Source: Boswellia sacra
Lineage: Eukaryota; Streptophyta; Magnoliopsida; Sapindales; Burseraceae
Direction of reading: 5' to 3'
NCBI GenBank assembly: GCA_013180625.2
Contig: SNVD02013728.1
Span: forward strand, 186,001 to 250,000
Length of the DNA: 64,000 bases
A model generated the notes under the pieces. It did not search any database. It saw nothing but the letters and a program-made list of their open reading frames with translations, and was not told the DNA's origin. A program made the position numbers and the translations under genes. Position 1 is the first letter of the stretch. Each line of letters begins with the position of its first letter. Positions 22,802 through 34,200 of this stretch are shown piece after piece.

Positions 22802-25333
22802 TTTCTTGATTGATATCGTTAATTATTGTCTGGACTCATTTTTATTTTTATTTTTTCTAGGAATTTACTAGAAGTTTGAATATTAAAGTTTAGTTGACAT
22901 TTGAAGTCTCCTCATCAAGTAATTTATTAAAAATTATTAAAATTGTTCAATTTCTTTACCCGCTTGTAAGACCCATTTAATAGATTCTACAAAGTAATAA
23001 CTAATCGAGTGGGGGCAAGTAGTGGTAGTTCAATGGGTAAGGCGAATATGGATGGCTCTTAACTCTTAAGATAACGTCGTGGGAGAAATAATTATTGTGG
23101 AATATTGTGGATATATGACTCATCGTGGATCCTAATCTATTGGTACTTATTCCAAACTTTGTCAATACGACAATGGAAATTCTAACCTTACTATTACTAA
23201 ATTAGAACATCATGCATACAAGGTATAGAGTTGCGAGTCTCCACACAAAATTTGGCAAGAAAAGAGAAGTGGATGAATATGGCATGGCTAACCGAAGGAC
23301 TATTTTGTATTTGTGGTGCAGGTCACCAAGCAGGACCTGGAGGATACATATCAGCCTCCATTTAAAAGCTGTGTGGAGGAGGGACATGTCAGTAGTGTGA
23401 TGTGCTCATACAACAGAGTAAACGGAATTCCCACTTGTGCTGATCCAGATCTGCTCAAAGGTGTTGTCAGAGGCCAGTGGGGTCTTGATGGGTATGTCTA
23501 TGCTAATTCCAGCTCATGCATATGAAAAAGATTAGCTTTTTCAGTTTATGCCCCAGCTTCATTGAATGCTGATTTCGAGATTCTTTTTTGCCTAATTGAA
23601 AGTTGTTTGACTCTCTGGGCAGATATATTGTTTCAGATTGTGACTCTATATCAGTTTATTACAACTCCATTCATTACACTGACACACCTGAAGATGCAGT
23701 AGCCCTTGCCCTGAAAGCAGGTTTTAGCAATTGCAACTCCTTTGTTTATGTTAACAAACAACTAAAATTATAAGACAAGTTTGTCCTGATTTTTCATGTA
23801 ATCAACAGGTTTAAACATGAATTGTGGGGATTATTTAGGGAAGTACACTGAGAATGCAGTCAACTCAAGTAAAGTTGAAGAATCTGTTGTTGACCAGGCC
23901 TTGATATACAACTATATTGTCCTGATGAGACTTGGCTTCTTTGATGGGGATCCCAAATCACAACCATTTGGAGATTTAGGACCATCTGATGTATGCACGA
24001 AGGAGAATCAACTTTTGGCACTTGATGCAGCGAAACAAGGAATTGTTTTGCTGGACAACAATGGAGCTCTTCCTTTGTCTTCAAATACCACTAAGAACTT
24101 GGCTGTTATTGGACCAAATGCTAATGCCACTACAGTAATGATAAGCAACTATGCCGGCATACCTTGTGGCTACACAAGCCCCTTACAAGGGCTAAAGAAG
24201 TATGTGTCTTCTGTGACATACGCAAAGGGTTGTAGCAATTTGAAATGCAGTGATGATACACTTATCGAGCCAGCAGCTAAGGCTGCGACGGCTGATGCTG
24301 TTGTGGTGGTCGTGGGCCTTGATCAGTCTATAGAAGCAGAGGGGCTTGATAGAGTCAACTTGACTTTGCCAGGATATCAAGAAAAGTTGGTGAAGGAAGT
24401 GACAAATGCAACAAATGGAACAGTCATTCTTGTTATCATGTCTGCTGGCCCTATTGATGTTTCTTTTGCAAAGAACAATAGCAAGATTGGAGGGATTTTG
24501 TGGGTGGGATATCCTGGTCAAGCTGGAGGAGATGCCATAGCTGAAGTCATATTTGGAGACTATAATCCCGGTAACCTCTCAATCCCACTTTGCCATTTAA
24601 TACCAAAGAAACGCTTACTGGGACGGTAGCGTTAAGTCCTTTATTTGAATATTTCACCAGGGACTTTCATGTTCCACTAATTAAATAGTTTCAATTGATA
24701 CTTTCAGCTGGGAGGTCTCCTTTTACATGGCACCTGCAAGAATATGTAGATCAAGTTCCAATGACAGACATGAGCATGAGAGCCAACACCACAGCAAACT
24801 TCCCTGGGAGAACCTACAGATTTTACTCGGGCAAATCTATCTACGCATTTGGTCACGGATTAAGCTATTCATCATTCTCCAAGTTCATAATATCTGCTCC
24901 TTCCACAGTACTCATCCAATTACTGCCACACAATATGCACTCTTCCAATGGCCCAGCCATTGATGTCTCCACTATTGATTGTAAGAACTTGCCATTTTCT
25001 GTTATCCTTGGTGTGAAAAACAGCGGGCCAAAGGACGGTGCCCATGTGGTGCTAGTGTTCTGGAAGCCACCAAGTTCGGCAGTGACTGGTGCACCTAACG
25101 TGCAGTTGGTTGGATTTGAGAGGGTGGATGTAAAAAAAGGCAAGACAGTGAATGTGACAGTGGAGGTGGATGTGTGCAAGGGACTTAGCCTTGTGGATAG
25201 TGAAGGAAAAAGCAATTTGATCATGGGGCAGCACTCGCTTATTGTTGGGTCTCCTAATGAGCGTCAGGTGAGGCACCATCTCAATGTTAGGCTTGCTGAA
25301 AGTGGAGGTGAAGGAGGCTATGCATCTATATAG
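21983..25333 (+). CDS. Glycoside hydrolase family 3 beta-D-xylosidase / alpha-L-arabinofuranosidase (BXL type)
   Basis: Five exons: 21983-22675, 23322-23491, 23623-23720, 23809-24570, 24708-25333, all with GT-AG introns and consistent phases, giving 782 residues, the normal BXL length. A signal peptide covers about residues 1-25, so the enzyme is expected in the cell wall, where BXL enzymes trim xylose and arabinose from xylan and arabinan. The N-terminal GH3 barrel includes [30 protein letters not shown] and CCKHYTAYD. The nucleophile motif VSDCDSI is in exon 3 (Asp about 293). The C-terminal domain has the EAEGLDR acid/base region (about 496-502) and the fibronectin III-like tail. Several N-glycosylation sequons are present. 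Intron 1 holds long CT and TA microsatellites and a SINE-like relic. Confidence 0.95.
22712..22789 (+). repeat. Compound CT/TA microsatellite in intron 1 of the xylosidase gene
   Basis: A CT run with one interruption (22712-22754) passes directly into a TA run (22755-22789). It starts 36 bp after the exon 1 donor. Confidence 0.95.
23010..23210 (+). repeat. Possible tRNA-derived SINE relic in intron 1
   Basis: TAGTTCAATGGG (23026-23037) fits the pol III A-box consensus. AACGTCGTGGGAG, about 36 bp downstream, could be a decayed B-box region. There is no clear poly(A) tail or target duplication, and the segment does not fold as an intact tRNA by eye. Weak call. Confidence 0.3.
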
Positions 25334-25377
25334 TTTCAGCTCGTGAAGGAGGCTATGCATCTATATAGTTTCAGCTC
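25308..25377 (+). repeat. 35 bp tandem duplication across the xylosidase stop codon
   Basis: Two identical copies (25308-25342, 25343-25377) begin GTGAAGGAGGCTATGCATC and include CTATATAG with the stop. The second copy lies in the 3' UTR, so the protein end is unchanged. Confidence 0.95.
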
Positions 25378-25988
25378 CAGCACTATCATCAATATAAACT
25401 AGAAGAGTCAGTGTTATGAGATCATATATAATCTCTTAATATTCAGGATATTTATCTAATTCTAAATAAAAATTAATAGAATCTAAATCTATGTATAATT
25501 TTTAGTAAGCACTTAAATATAGAATCAGACTAAAATAGTACTTTTTCTGTATCACTATAACCCTTATATCAGCATTTCACATATGCCACTTTATATTCCC
25601 ATATGGTAGCATTTTATTAAATGGATATAATATTGCGTACTGAAAGAAAATCAATCCTACCAATACTAAGATATATTGATATAATATTTCATGTCCAGCA
25701 AAGCGGTTTTTGTGAACATACTGTCGCTTCCATTTACATTGATGATCACTGTGTTATTGAAGAGGACAAACCGGGGATGACCAAGAACCACACATCTGTT
25801 TCACGACCCACATTCTTGAATTCTCTTTTTTTTATTTGGTCAAAACATTTCTTGCGTCTTCTTGACCAACACAATCCATTTCCAAAGTACTCATTCCACA
25901 TATGATTTAATTTTCTTGGCACATGATAAGAAAGATCTTTTTGCATCTTTCTGGTTTCTCTGTTGAATAAAATCACGGGTTTAAGAAA
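25378..25988. other. Spacer between the xylosidase and DUF936 genes
   Basis: Contains the xylosidase 3' UTR and the promoter of the next gene. Short open frames here have no recognisable family. Confidence 0.5.
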
Positions 25989-28486
25989 ATGGGTAGCTTG
26001 AGTTCCGGTGTTCTCTTGAAGCTTTTTCGAGAAATTGTTGTGGAGGAAAAACAATCTGAAGGTTGTAGAGAACCTATATTGCTACAAATTCGAAGCATAA
26101 TACCTCTTTTATCAGAGGCTGATGATCTCTGGCCTAACCAAGGCTTTTTCTTGAAAGTTTCGGATTCTTCGCATGCAATTTATGTTTCATTGCCCCGTGA
26201 ACAGGATAACATGGTTCTATGTAATGAGTTACAACTTGGACAATTCATATACGTGAAGACATTGGAGGCAGGATATCCTGTACCAATTCTGAAAGGCATT
26301 AAACCTGTTGCTGGGAGGCATCCTTGTTATGGTGAACCCGAAGATCTTATTTCCATTGACAATTTGGAAAGCTTTTGTGGGGTACCTGAAATAAAGATGA
26401 TTGCGGAAGAATACAATGATGAGAAGAAGAAACAAAGAGAAACAATTCGTTCTGTAAGTGCATCAAAAGCCAGTCCAAATCCAAAGAAAGGAAGGAGGTC
26501 ATCAAGTTGCACAAGAGAAGGTGATGAGAAGGAGAAAGCTAGGAAAAATAGAACAAATGATGTTGATAATGAAAGTGTTTCAGAAACTAACACCTCAACT
26601 GTGTCTTCTGGATCTGCAACGAGGAGAAGAAGCTGGAATGGAGAAGCACTTGCAAAAATTGCAGAGGTTTCAAATTCAGAATCCATTGTCACCAAGCATG
26701 AGATCAAACCAATTGGTCGTAGTACTAGTGCCGCTGCTGTAAGTACCTTAATGACTAAATTGTGTATACGTTATAAGGTCTTGAGATAGATGAATTAGTA
26801 TAGGCAGATTATGGCTGAAAATTTGGAAATTTAGTCGAATTCTTAAAACATGTGTAAAAGTTAGCCATTTTCATTTCCTTTCATCTTTTCTGCAAAATAT
26901 GAAACTAATCCTTTGTATAAAGTTTGAAATTACATGTTAAGAAAGAAATGGAAAAGGTTGGATTGTCCAAGATGATTCAGATTTAGATGTGATTTATTAG
27001 TTGATGTGTGAATTGAAATGAGGAATCCTCGTGCAGAGAATGTTACTAATGCACTGCACATGAACATTAGGTTTACTGACTAAATATATAATTGGAGAAG
27101 TTGTTTCTGCTCGTTGAACTTTTGCATTTTAGCCGGAAATTCTAGCTTAATGAATTTCTAGAAGCTTTACTATCATCCACATTTACAGGTTCCACCAATC
27201 CGTCCCTACAAATCCGAGAGCTCAGATGAAAATTCAATCTCCAGAGCAAGAAAAAAAGACAATCGTAATGCCAAAAAATCAAATAAGAGTCTTAACCAAA
27301 CTAGGACCTCTTTATCACGGAAATGTAGTGCAGAGTCCTTGAATCCTGCAGCAAAACCTGGCTCACTGAATGACAAGAAATGGACAGAAACTGAGATACA
27401 ATGGGATTCCCTACCCTCAAACTTGGCAAAGCTCGGAAAGGTTTTCTATTTTACTCCACTCATCTGTAAATTTTAACCTTCGAAGTTAAAAACTTAACAA
27501 ACACTTCTCAAATGCTTGGCAGGAAGTGTTGAGGCAAAGAGATATTGCTCTTCTTGCTGCTGTAGATATTCTGCAAGAGGCATCTGCTGCCGAGAGATTA
27601 CTCAAGTGCCTAAGGTATGCAAGTGTAAGCAAAATATTATTTCAATTCATAACTTGTGTTAGTCAATTTCTCCCTATGTTCATTATTTACATTCTTGCAT
27701 TTTCAGTGCATACTCAGAGCTTCAGTCAGCTACAGGGAATGATATGCAGCCATCAGTTGATAACTTTTTCAATCTTCACAAGGACCTGGCTCAAACCAGA
27801 CTGATTTTTCAGTCATTAATAAGTATCAGCCCACTAAGAGAAACCGATGTTGATTCAAATGACCATTCTTCCATCAAAGAAATGCTTAAAATCGGATTGG
27901 ACGGGAAAAAGAATGCAACTTCATGGATCAAAGCAGCTCTAGCATCCGATCTTTTCCCCGTTCCTGCCCCTGCCAAAACCAAAAAGGCCACTTCAGAGGC
28001 TACTAGTACAGAGAAAATATCAAATAAATCAAGCCCAGTTGGTAAAAAAAGGGTACATGCTTAGTAAGAATGCAAAGGAGCAATGGTGAATTCCAGCTTG
28101 GATTTCCAGATGAGAAGGATAACCAGCCTGATTGGGTGAAGGGAAATGCTTTGTGCCCAGCTGCAGAGCTGGCAAAGTCCTTGAATGATGAATGCAGATC
28201 ATGGTTTCTAGCTTATGTTGAAAACTATCTAGATAAGGTAAAAAGTGAATCCATTTTGAGGCAGTCTGAAAGCCAGGTAGCCGAGATGATGCAGCGTATC
28301 AAGAGAGTGAATGACTGGCTCGATGTGATTGTTGAAAGGGATGGAGACAAAGAGACTTCCACATTGAAAGATTCTGATTTTGAAGCCTATCAGAGAGTGA
28401 AGAACAAAATATATGGAATCCTGTTAAAGCATGTCGAGAGAACTGCAGTGGCTTTTGATCATATGAATAAAATTGCTGAAGTTTGA
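25989..28486 (+). CDS. Plant-specific DUF936 protein, with a frame break before the C-terminal part
   Basis: Four exons: 25989-26738, 27189-27440, 27523-27614, 27707 onwards, with GT-AG introns. The N-terminal 120 residues are the DUF936 signature ([62 protein letters not shown]). The middle is charged and Ser-rich, and the C-terminal part is helical. The frame closes at TAG 28062 (483 residues). A second frame (28070-28486) then continues with sequence of the kind expected at a DUF936 C-terminus ([19 protein letters not shown], then helices, ending KIAEV). The break follows a run of seven A at about 28042-28048. No intron of plausible size restores the frame. It is therefore a frameshifted allele, a sequencing or assembly error, or a shortened protein. 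Molecular function of DUF936 is unknown. Confidence 0.87.
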
Positions 28487-31080
28487 ATACTTGGCAAAGA
28501 TTCATCTCTCCAGCACAAATGTTGACAAGGTGAGGTAACCCCAATATGGAAATTAGTACACATGATCTTCCAAGTATTTTTCCACTCAACCCCCTTTTCG
28601 GCAGGTGTTACAGATGCAAAAGTGATGTTTCATTGCAACAAATGGCAAAAATTTGGGTGCTTCGTAGATTCTTCTGTTGATAATTTTTACCTTATAAATG
28701 CAACTGGATAACATTGTTATCAGTTCTCTATTCTGTTTCTTCTTTATCATCATCTTTTTCTTCTTCTCACTTTGGAAACCCAAACACAAAAATGTAAATA
28801 TATAAATACATCTTATTCACTTTTTAAAAAATGTTTGATACCAAAACACTAACAACAGTGGAACCATGATGTTTGCAATTTTCAACTGCTTCACAAAACT
28901 TGGACAATGATTTTAATATTTTCTAAAAAAAGATTCAACAAAAGCAAACAAGTTTCCTTGTTTTGTTTGAAAAAATAGAAAATAGTATTACCAAATACAA
29001 ATACCAGACAGACAACCACATAAGCCAACATGATTTGTTTATATTATTTTGGTAAGAGATACAAAAATGGGAAACCAATACCATAAGTTCTGAAAATTTT
29101 ATAATGTGACTTGAAAATGATACTTGAGAATTAACTTATCAAACCAAATATAATAGTGGAGACTCAAGCACTGTTGCCATCTCAAATGTGCCACCATCCA
29201 CCAAAAAGGAATAATTATATTCCTGTGATGGAAACAAAGTGTTTCTTGCAATTGGTGCACGAAGAGTCTTCATTTCAAGTCTTTTGGTCAAAAACTAGGT
29301 TATGAATTTGGTCGTCTGGACAGGGATGGAAAACATGGGATGACTTGATGGTCAAAGTCTCTAAAAGAAACAAAATTAACGTTTGATGGTTATGAAGATT
29401 TATTAGTAATACTTGACTTGTCAATATACGTATGTAAAGGAAAAAGAACAAGTATAACACGTAATTCGTACATTAAAGATTTACTAGTTCAATATTAATT
29501 CTTGGATTTGATATTTAAAGATTCTTTTTTTTTAAATGGTGGACTGTACAATATGGTAAGATTCATTATACATATCACTCTTTGAAATATTAAATTTATA
29601 TTGTATTATATATGTAATTTGTTTTTCATTACTTAAATAATCATTTACTATAGAAAGTTTGAGAAGCATGATTACTACTAAACTAGGAAGAAAGTGGGGA
29701 AATCATGCAATTTACTTGAATAGAATCCCATAGGCCATAACTTATCTCTTATTTTTGACACGCAAAAAGATTTTATCTTAAACTTTATTTTAATGGCAAA
29801 TAATTTAAAATCATATCTCACTAATATATTTAGATGAACAAGAAGAACCAAACAGAAGAACACTAGAAGGAAATAAATAGTATATATATGCAATGAAACA
29901 GATGTTTAGGTCGTTGAGTTCCAACCTAATTGAGATGAAGGTGGCTACCAATACAAAAGCTTTGAAACGGCAACGTTGACTACTTGTTTATTTTGTACCA
30001 GAAAGTCCACATTTCTATGACTGTCAATTACTCATTTGCCATTGACCACTGTATAAACTGATTCCTTAATATTAAAGGAAGGTGAATATCATATGCCTTC
30101 ACATAATTTTGCAAGTCTTACAAATTTTGTCTATCATAAATAAACATTTTGCTATATTTTGTAACATATACTATTAAATTTCAATCACTGTTTTACACAT
30201 TCTACCATTATCTTTAACAATAGTAATTATTATGGTAATCCTAAATAGGCTTAGGTTTATTTAATAACTATCTATTAATTGGATTTCGTAATTTTATCTA
30301 TATAAATCTGGTTGATTTTCGCTTAGGATTTACACATATCTCTAAACACTTTTTTTTTTAAGTTCTTTTTCATTTGAAAGTTTATTTCTCTAAAAAACTT
30401 TAGAGAATTTTAATAAATCATATTTATTTGAGAATTAAAGGTTCATTATTAATACTATCGTAGATGCTATTAATTGTTCTCTTTATTTTTATGTTTTCAA
30501 CCATCAACAATTTACAGTTAAAAATAATAGAATGTGTATCTAACTTGCATAACAATTTTATTATTATAATATGTTTCATTTATTACATATTTCTATTTTT
30601 TCATAAAATTACGTCAAATCATATGACATGATGTTAGTTGTATAATTAGGCTTTTAGATAGTAGTAGAAAGAAGTTGACTTGTATAATGGGAGAAATTTG
30701 TAGTATTTTGAAAATCACAGGTAGTTTGGTGCTATTTTAAGAAACTTAAGGGAATTCCAAGGATAATATGGGGATTTCGTATTTCGTGCCTTTCACGCTC
30801 CGAGATATATTATTATTTAATAACTCTCATCATCTGTGGATCACTGATTCACTGAAATATAATATGATGTCATAAATGCAAAATTCAGAATAATCTGAGA
30901 CGTTGATTCTAAAAACAAATAATAATATAATATTATAAAGCTCATGATGGAGAAATTTACAGAGACGACTAGAGAGAGAGAGAGAGAGGAAGCTTGTTTG
31001 TAGTTGTACTAGTAGTAGAAGAAAGCAAAAGCATTTTTCACACTCGTGGAAACCAAACCAAACTTCACGCAACACACACG
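28487..31080. other. Intergenic, AT-rich
   Basis: About 2.6 kb containing the DUF936 3' UTR on the left and the sorting-receptor promoter on the right. I see no gene, RNA or delimited transposon. A short GA run lies at about 30971-30987. Confidence 0.55.
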
Positions 31081-31090
31081 TTTATATATA
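31081..31090 (+). promoter_or_regulatory. TATA-like box of the vacuolar sorting receptor gene
   Basis: TTTATATATA about 155 bp before the start codon, in the right position for a promoter with a 5' UTR of about 120 bp. Confidence 0.45.
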
Positions 31091-31244
31091 CTCTTCTTAT
31101 CGCCATTGATTTTTTAACTAAAAACCACTTACAGAAAAACGAAAACAAAAATAAAACTTTTTTTTTTCTTTTTTTCGTTTCATGTGTTGATAAGTTTGAT
31201 CCAGAATCGAAATCGATAGAAGCCCATCAAATTTTTTTGCGGAG

Positions 31245-34200
31245 ATGGAGACACGAAAACCCAGTTGGAGACTCTTTCTGGGGATTCTGTTTCTGTTTTT
31301 GAGTGTGTCCAATTCGGTGGGGAGGTTCGTGGTGGAGAAGAACAGTTTGATGGTGACGTCTCCGGAGAAGATTAAAGGGTCCCACGACAGTGCGATTGGG
31401 AACTTTGGGATTCCGCAATACGGGGGAAGCATGGCGGGAACTGTGGTGTATCCGAGTCAGAACCAGAAGGGCTGCAAGGGTTTTGATGCGTTTGGGATTT
31501 CGTTCAAGCCCAAGCCTGGCGCTTTGCCCAATTTTGTCTTGGTCGATCGTGGAGGTACTTGCCCTTTTCTTTTTTTCTTTTTTTTTGTTTGTCCATTTGT
31601 TTTTCGTTATTTCGATTAAATGGATTGAACTTAGCTCGTTTAACTTAATTTAATTTTTGTTAATTATATATTTATATAGATTTGTTGGGTTGTATTTTTT
31701 AGATTGTTTTGGTAAATTGGGAGGTAGTAAAATCTGGAATTTGAAGTTTAGTTTGGTTGATTTTTGTGTAAAAGCCTTGTTAATCTGGATGCATTTGTTT
31801 GTTTTCTTGCTCCGAGGAGGTACTCATTGAATTAGTTTTTGGCTAGTTTGATTGCTATTGTGTGTTAAAGGTTTGAGTTTTAATTGGTTTATTCATGATG
31901 GATATCAATTTTCTTTGTCTTTTTCCTTTTCCTTTTAGGTCTCTTAATTTAGAAGTACTATTGTTGTAGATTTCAACTTTTTTATAAGGTTTGAGGTAGA
32001 TTGGTTCCTTTTGACTGAGGAGATATTCTTTAATTTGAAGCAAGTTGGTTGCTTTTGGTTCTTTATAGTCATTTGCCCAGAAAATCTTTTTCTAGTTTTG
32101 ATTAATTGGCTCTTGAAGTAAGGTCTTGAGTTTTGAAACTATTGTTTTTGTTTGACATAGGACCATTTTTTTTTTCAAGAATCAAGTGAAGTGCTTTTAT
32201 TCTACTCTTTCTGGTCTGGTCAATAGCACTTGTAGTCTCCCAGGATTGAATAATTCTATGGTTTCTAATGTTTGATTGACTTGTAGCTCGTTGGTTAAGT
32301 TGGGACAAAGTTCTTGTGTTTTGCTTATTTCAGTGATAGTCTTAGTGGATTTTATCAGTCTGCTTGCAAGTATGAAGTTTGATGATTAACTGGTTTTCTT
32401 AGATTAATTGAGGCTGAACAAGTTCGACTGAATAGTTTTTATTGGCTCTTGATTGCAACCACATTTACTTTTTTCAAATCCTTGGCTTTTTATTATGTTG
32501 AATGAGCATGATGGTTCTCTTGTGGGGATGATTCTCTAGCATTTTATGATTTTTGGTCAAGGACTCTTTTTGAAGGAGCTACAAAAGTCCAATTAACATC
32601 AGAGTTATGCTTGTTTTACCTGACACCCTTAAGGTCTAGGTTAACTATGCTTAGACCCAAAGGTTAACAAAACTAATACCTTAATCCCTATATTGTAGTT
32701 GAAACTAATGTTAACACCCAAGACTAAATGACCTATATTAAATATAAAAGTCAAAAGTGTTATTTTCCAAAACCTTAATCTAACTGTTTGTTAGGCCAAA
32801 CTTCATGTCTTTGTGTAAATTTCTGATGTGAAGTTAACATTATGTGAATGTATAGCTGAGGATTCCCCATATTTTTATTCCCTCCAGACTGGATCCATTT
32901 GATGTGAGAATGTTTCCATAGATGAACCAACTTTGGAAATTTAGTTGATATCCCACTACTATTAAGATCAATTAATGACTGGAAACCTCTATAGAAAAAT
33001 TAGGAGGCTGTTACTTCAAGTTAAAATCTTTTTTAGCCCTGAACTGATGCAATCTTGTTCCTTTTAGTTACTATGGTGTTGTCAACCTTCATAAAGCTAA
33101 TAAACATTCGGAGATGGCTTTCTGTTAGATGGATAGTCGTTCCATTGTTTTTAACAAACACTACAAATCTACATAAATGTTTTATTTGATTATGGATGTT
33201 GTTCTATAGCTGCTTAACAAATTTTTTTAAAGAGTTTCTTTATAAGCTACTCTCCATCTCTGATAGCTCTTATTATAAAATTAGTTAAACTGGAATTCTG
33301 GTTTGTCTTGGAATGAATGTTTTATTTCTTATCTTCAGTTGAAAAAAAAAATTATATATATAGAGTCTTGGTATTATGTTCTTTAATAGCTTTGGACACA
33401 GTACTTTTGCTAGATCAAAAGTTTTAATGCTTTGTGTTTCTGTCCAGATTGCTACTTTGCTTTGAAGGTTTGGAATGCCCAGCAAGCTGGTGCTTCTGCA
33501 GTGCTTGTTGCAGATAGTGTGGAGGAACCCTTAATAACAATGGACACGCCTGAGGAGGATGCTTCATCTGCAAAGTATATTGAGAATATAACTATACCTT
33601 CTGCACTTATTGAGAAAAGTTTTGGTGAAACATTAAAGAAAGCACTTAATGATGGAGAAATGGTCAATGTAAATCTTGATTGGAGAGAAGCTGTTCCACA
33701 CCCTGATGATCGGGTGGAGTATGAGTTATGGACCAACAGTAATGATGAATGTGGGGTTAAATGTGATATGTTGATGCAATTTGTGAAGGATTTTAGGGGT
33801 CCAGCACAGATACTTGAGAAAGGTGGTTTCACTCAGTTCACACCTCACTATATAACTTGGTATTGTCCTCAGGCATTCACTTTGAGCAGACAGTGCAAGT
33901 CGCAGTGCATCAATCATGGAAGATACTGTGCCCCTGATCCTGAACAAGACTTTAGTACTGGCTATGAAGGAAAAGATGTTGTTCTAGAGAACTTAAGGCA
34001 GCTGTGTGTGTTTAAAGTGGCCAATGAGTTCAAAAAGCCTTGGGTGTGGTGGGACTATGTGACGGATTTTCAAATTAGATGTCCCATGAAGGAGAAAAAA
34101 TACAACAAGGGATGTGCTGATGGTGTCATCAAATCCTTAGGTAAACAATTTATCATTTTATCTTCTGAGTCTTGCGTTAGTGGTCATTGGCCTCACAGAG

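Noticed and set aside
23010..23100. tRNA gene in the xylosidase intron
   Set aside because: Only an A-box-like motif is present; no acceptor stem, anticodon arm or intact B box can be drawn.
28041..28094. Tiny intron that would repair the DUF936 frame
   Set aside because: Possible GT...AG pairs give introns of 12-55 bp, too short for plants, and the longest leads to an immediate stop.
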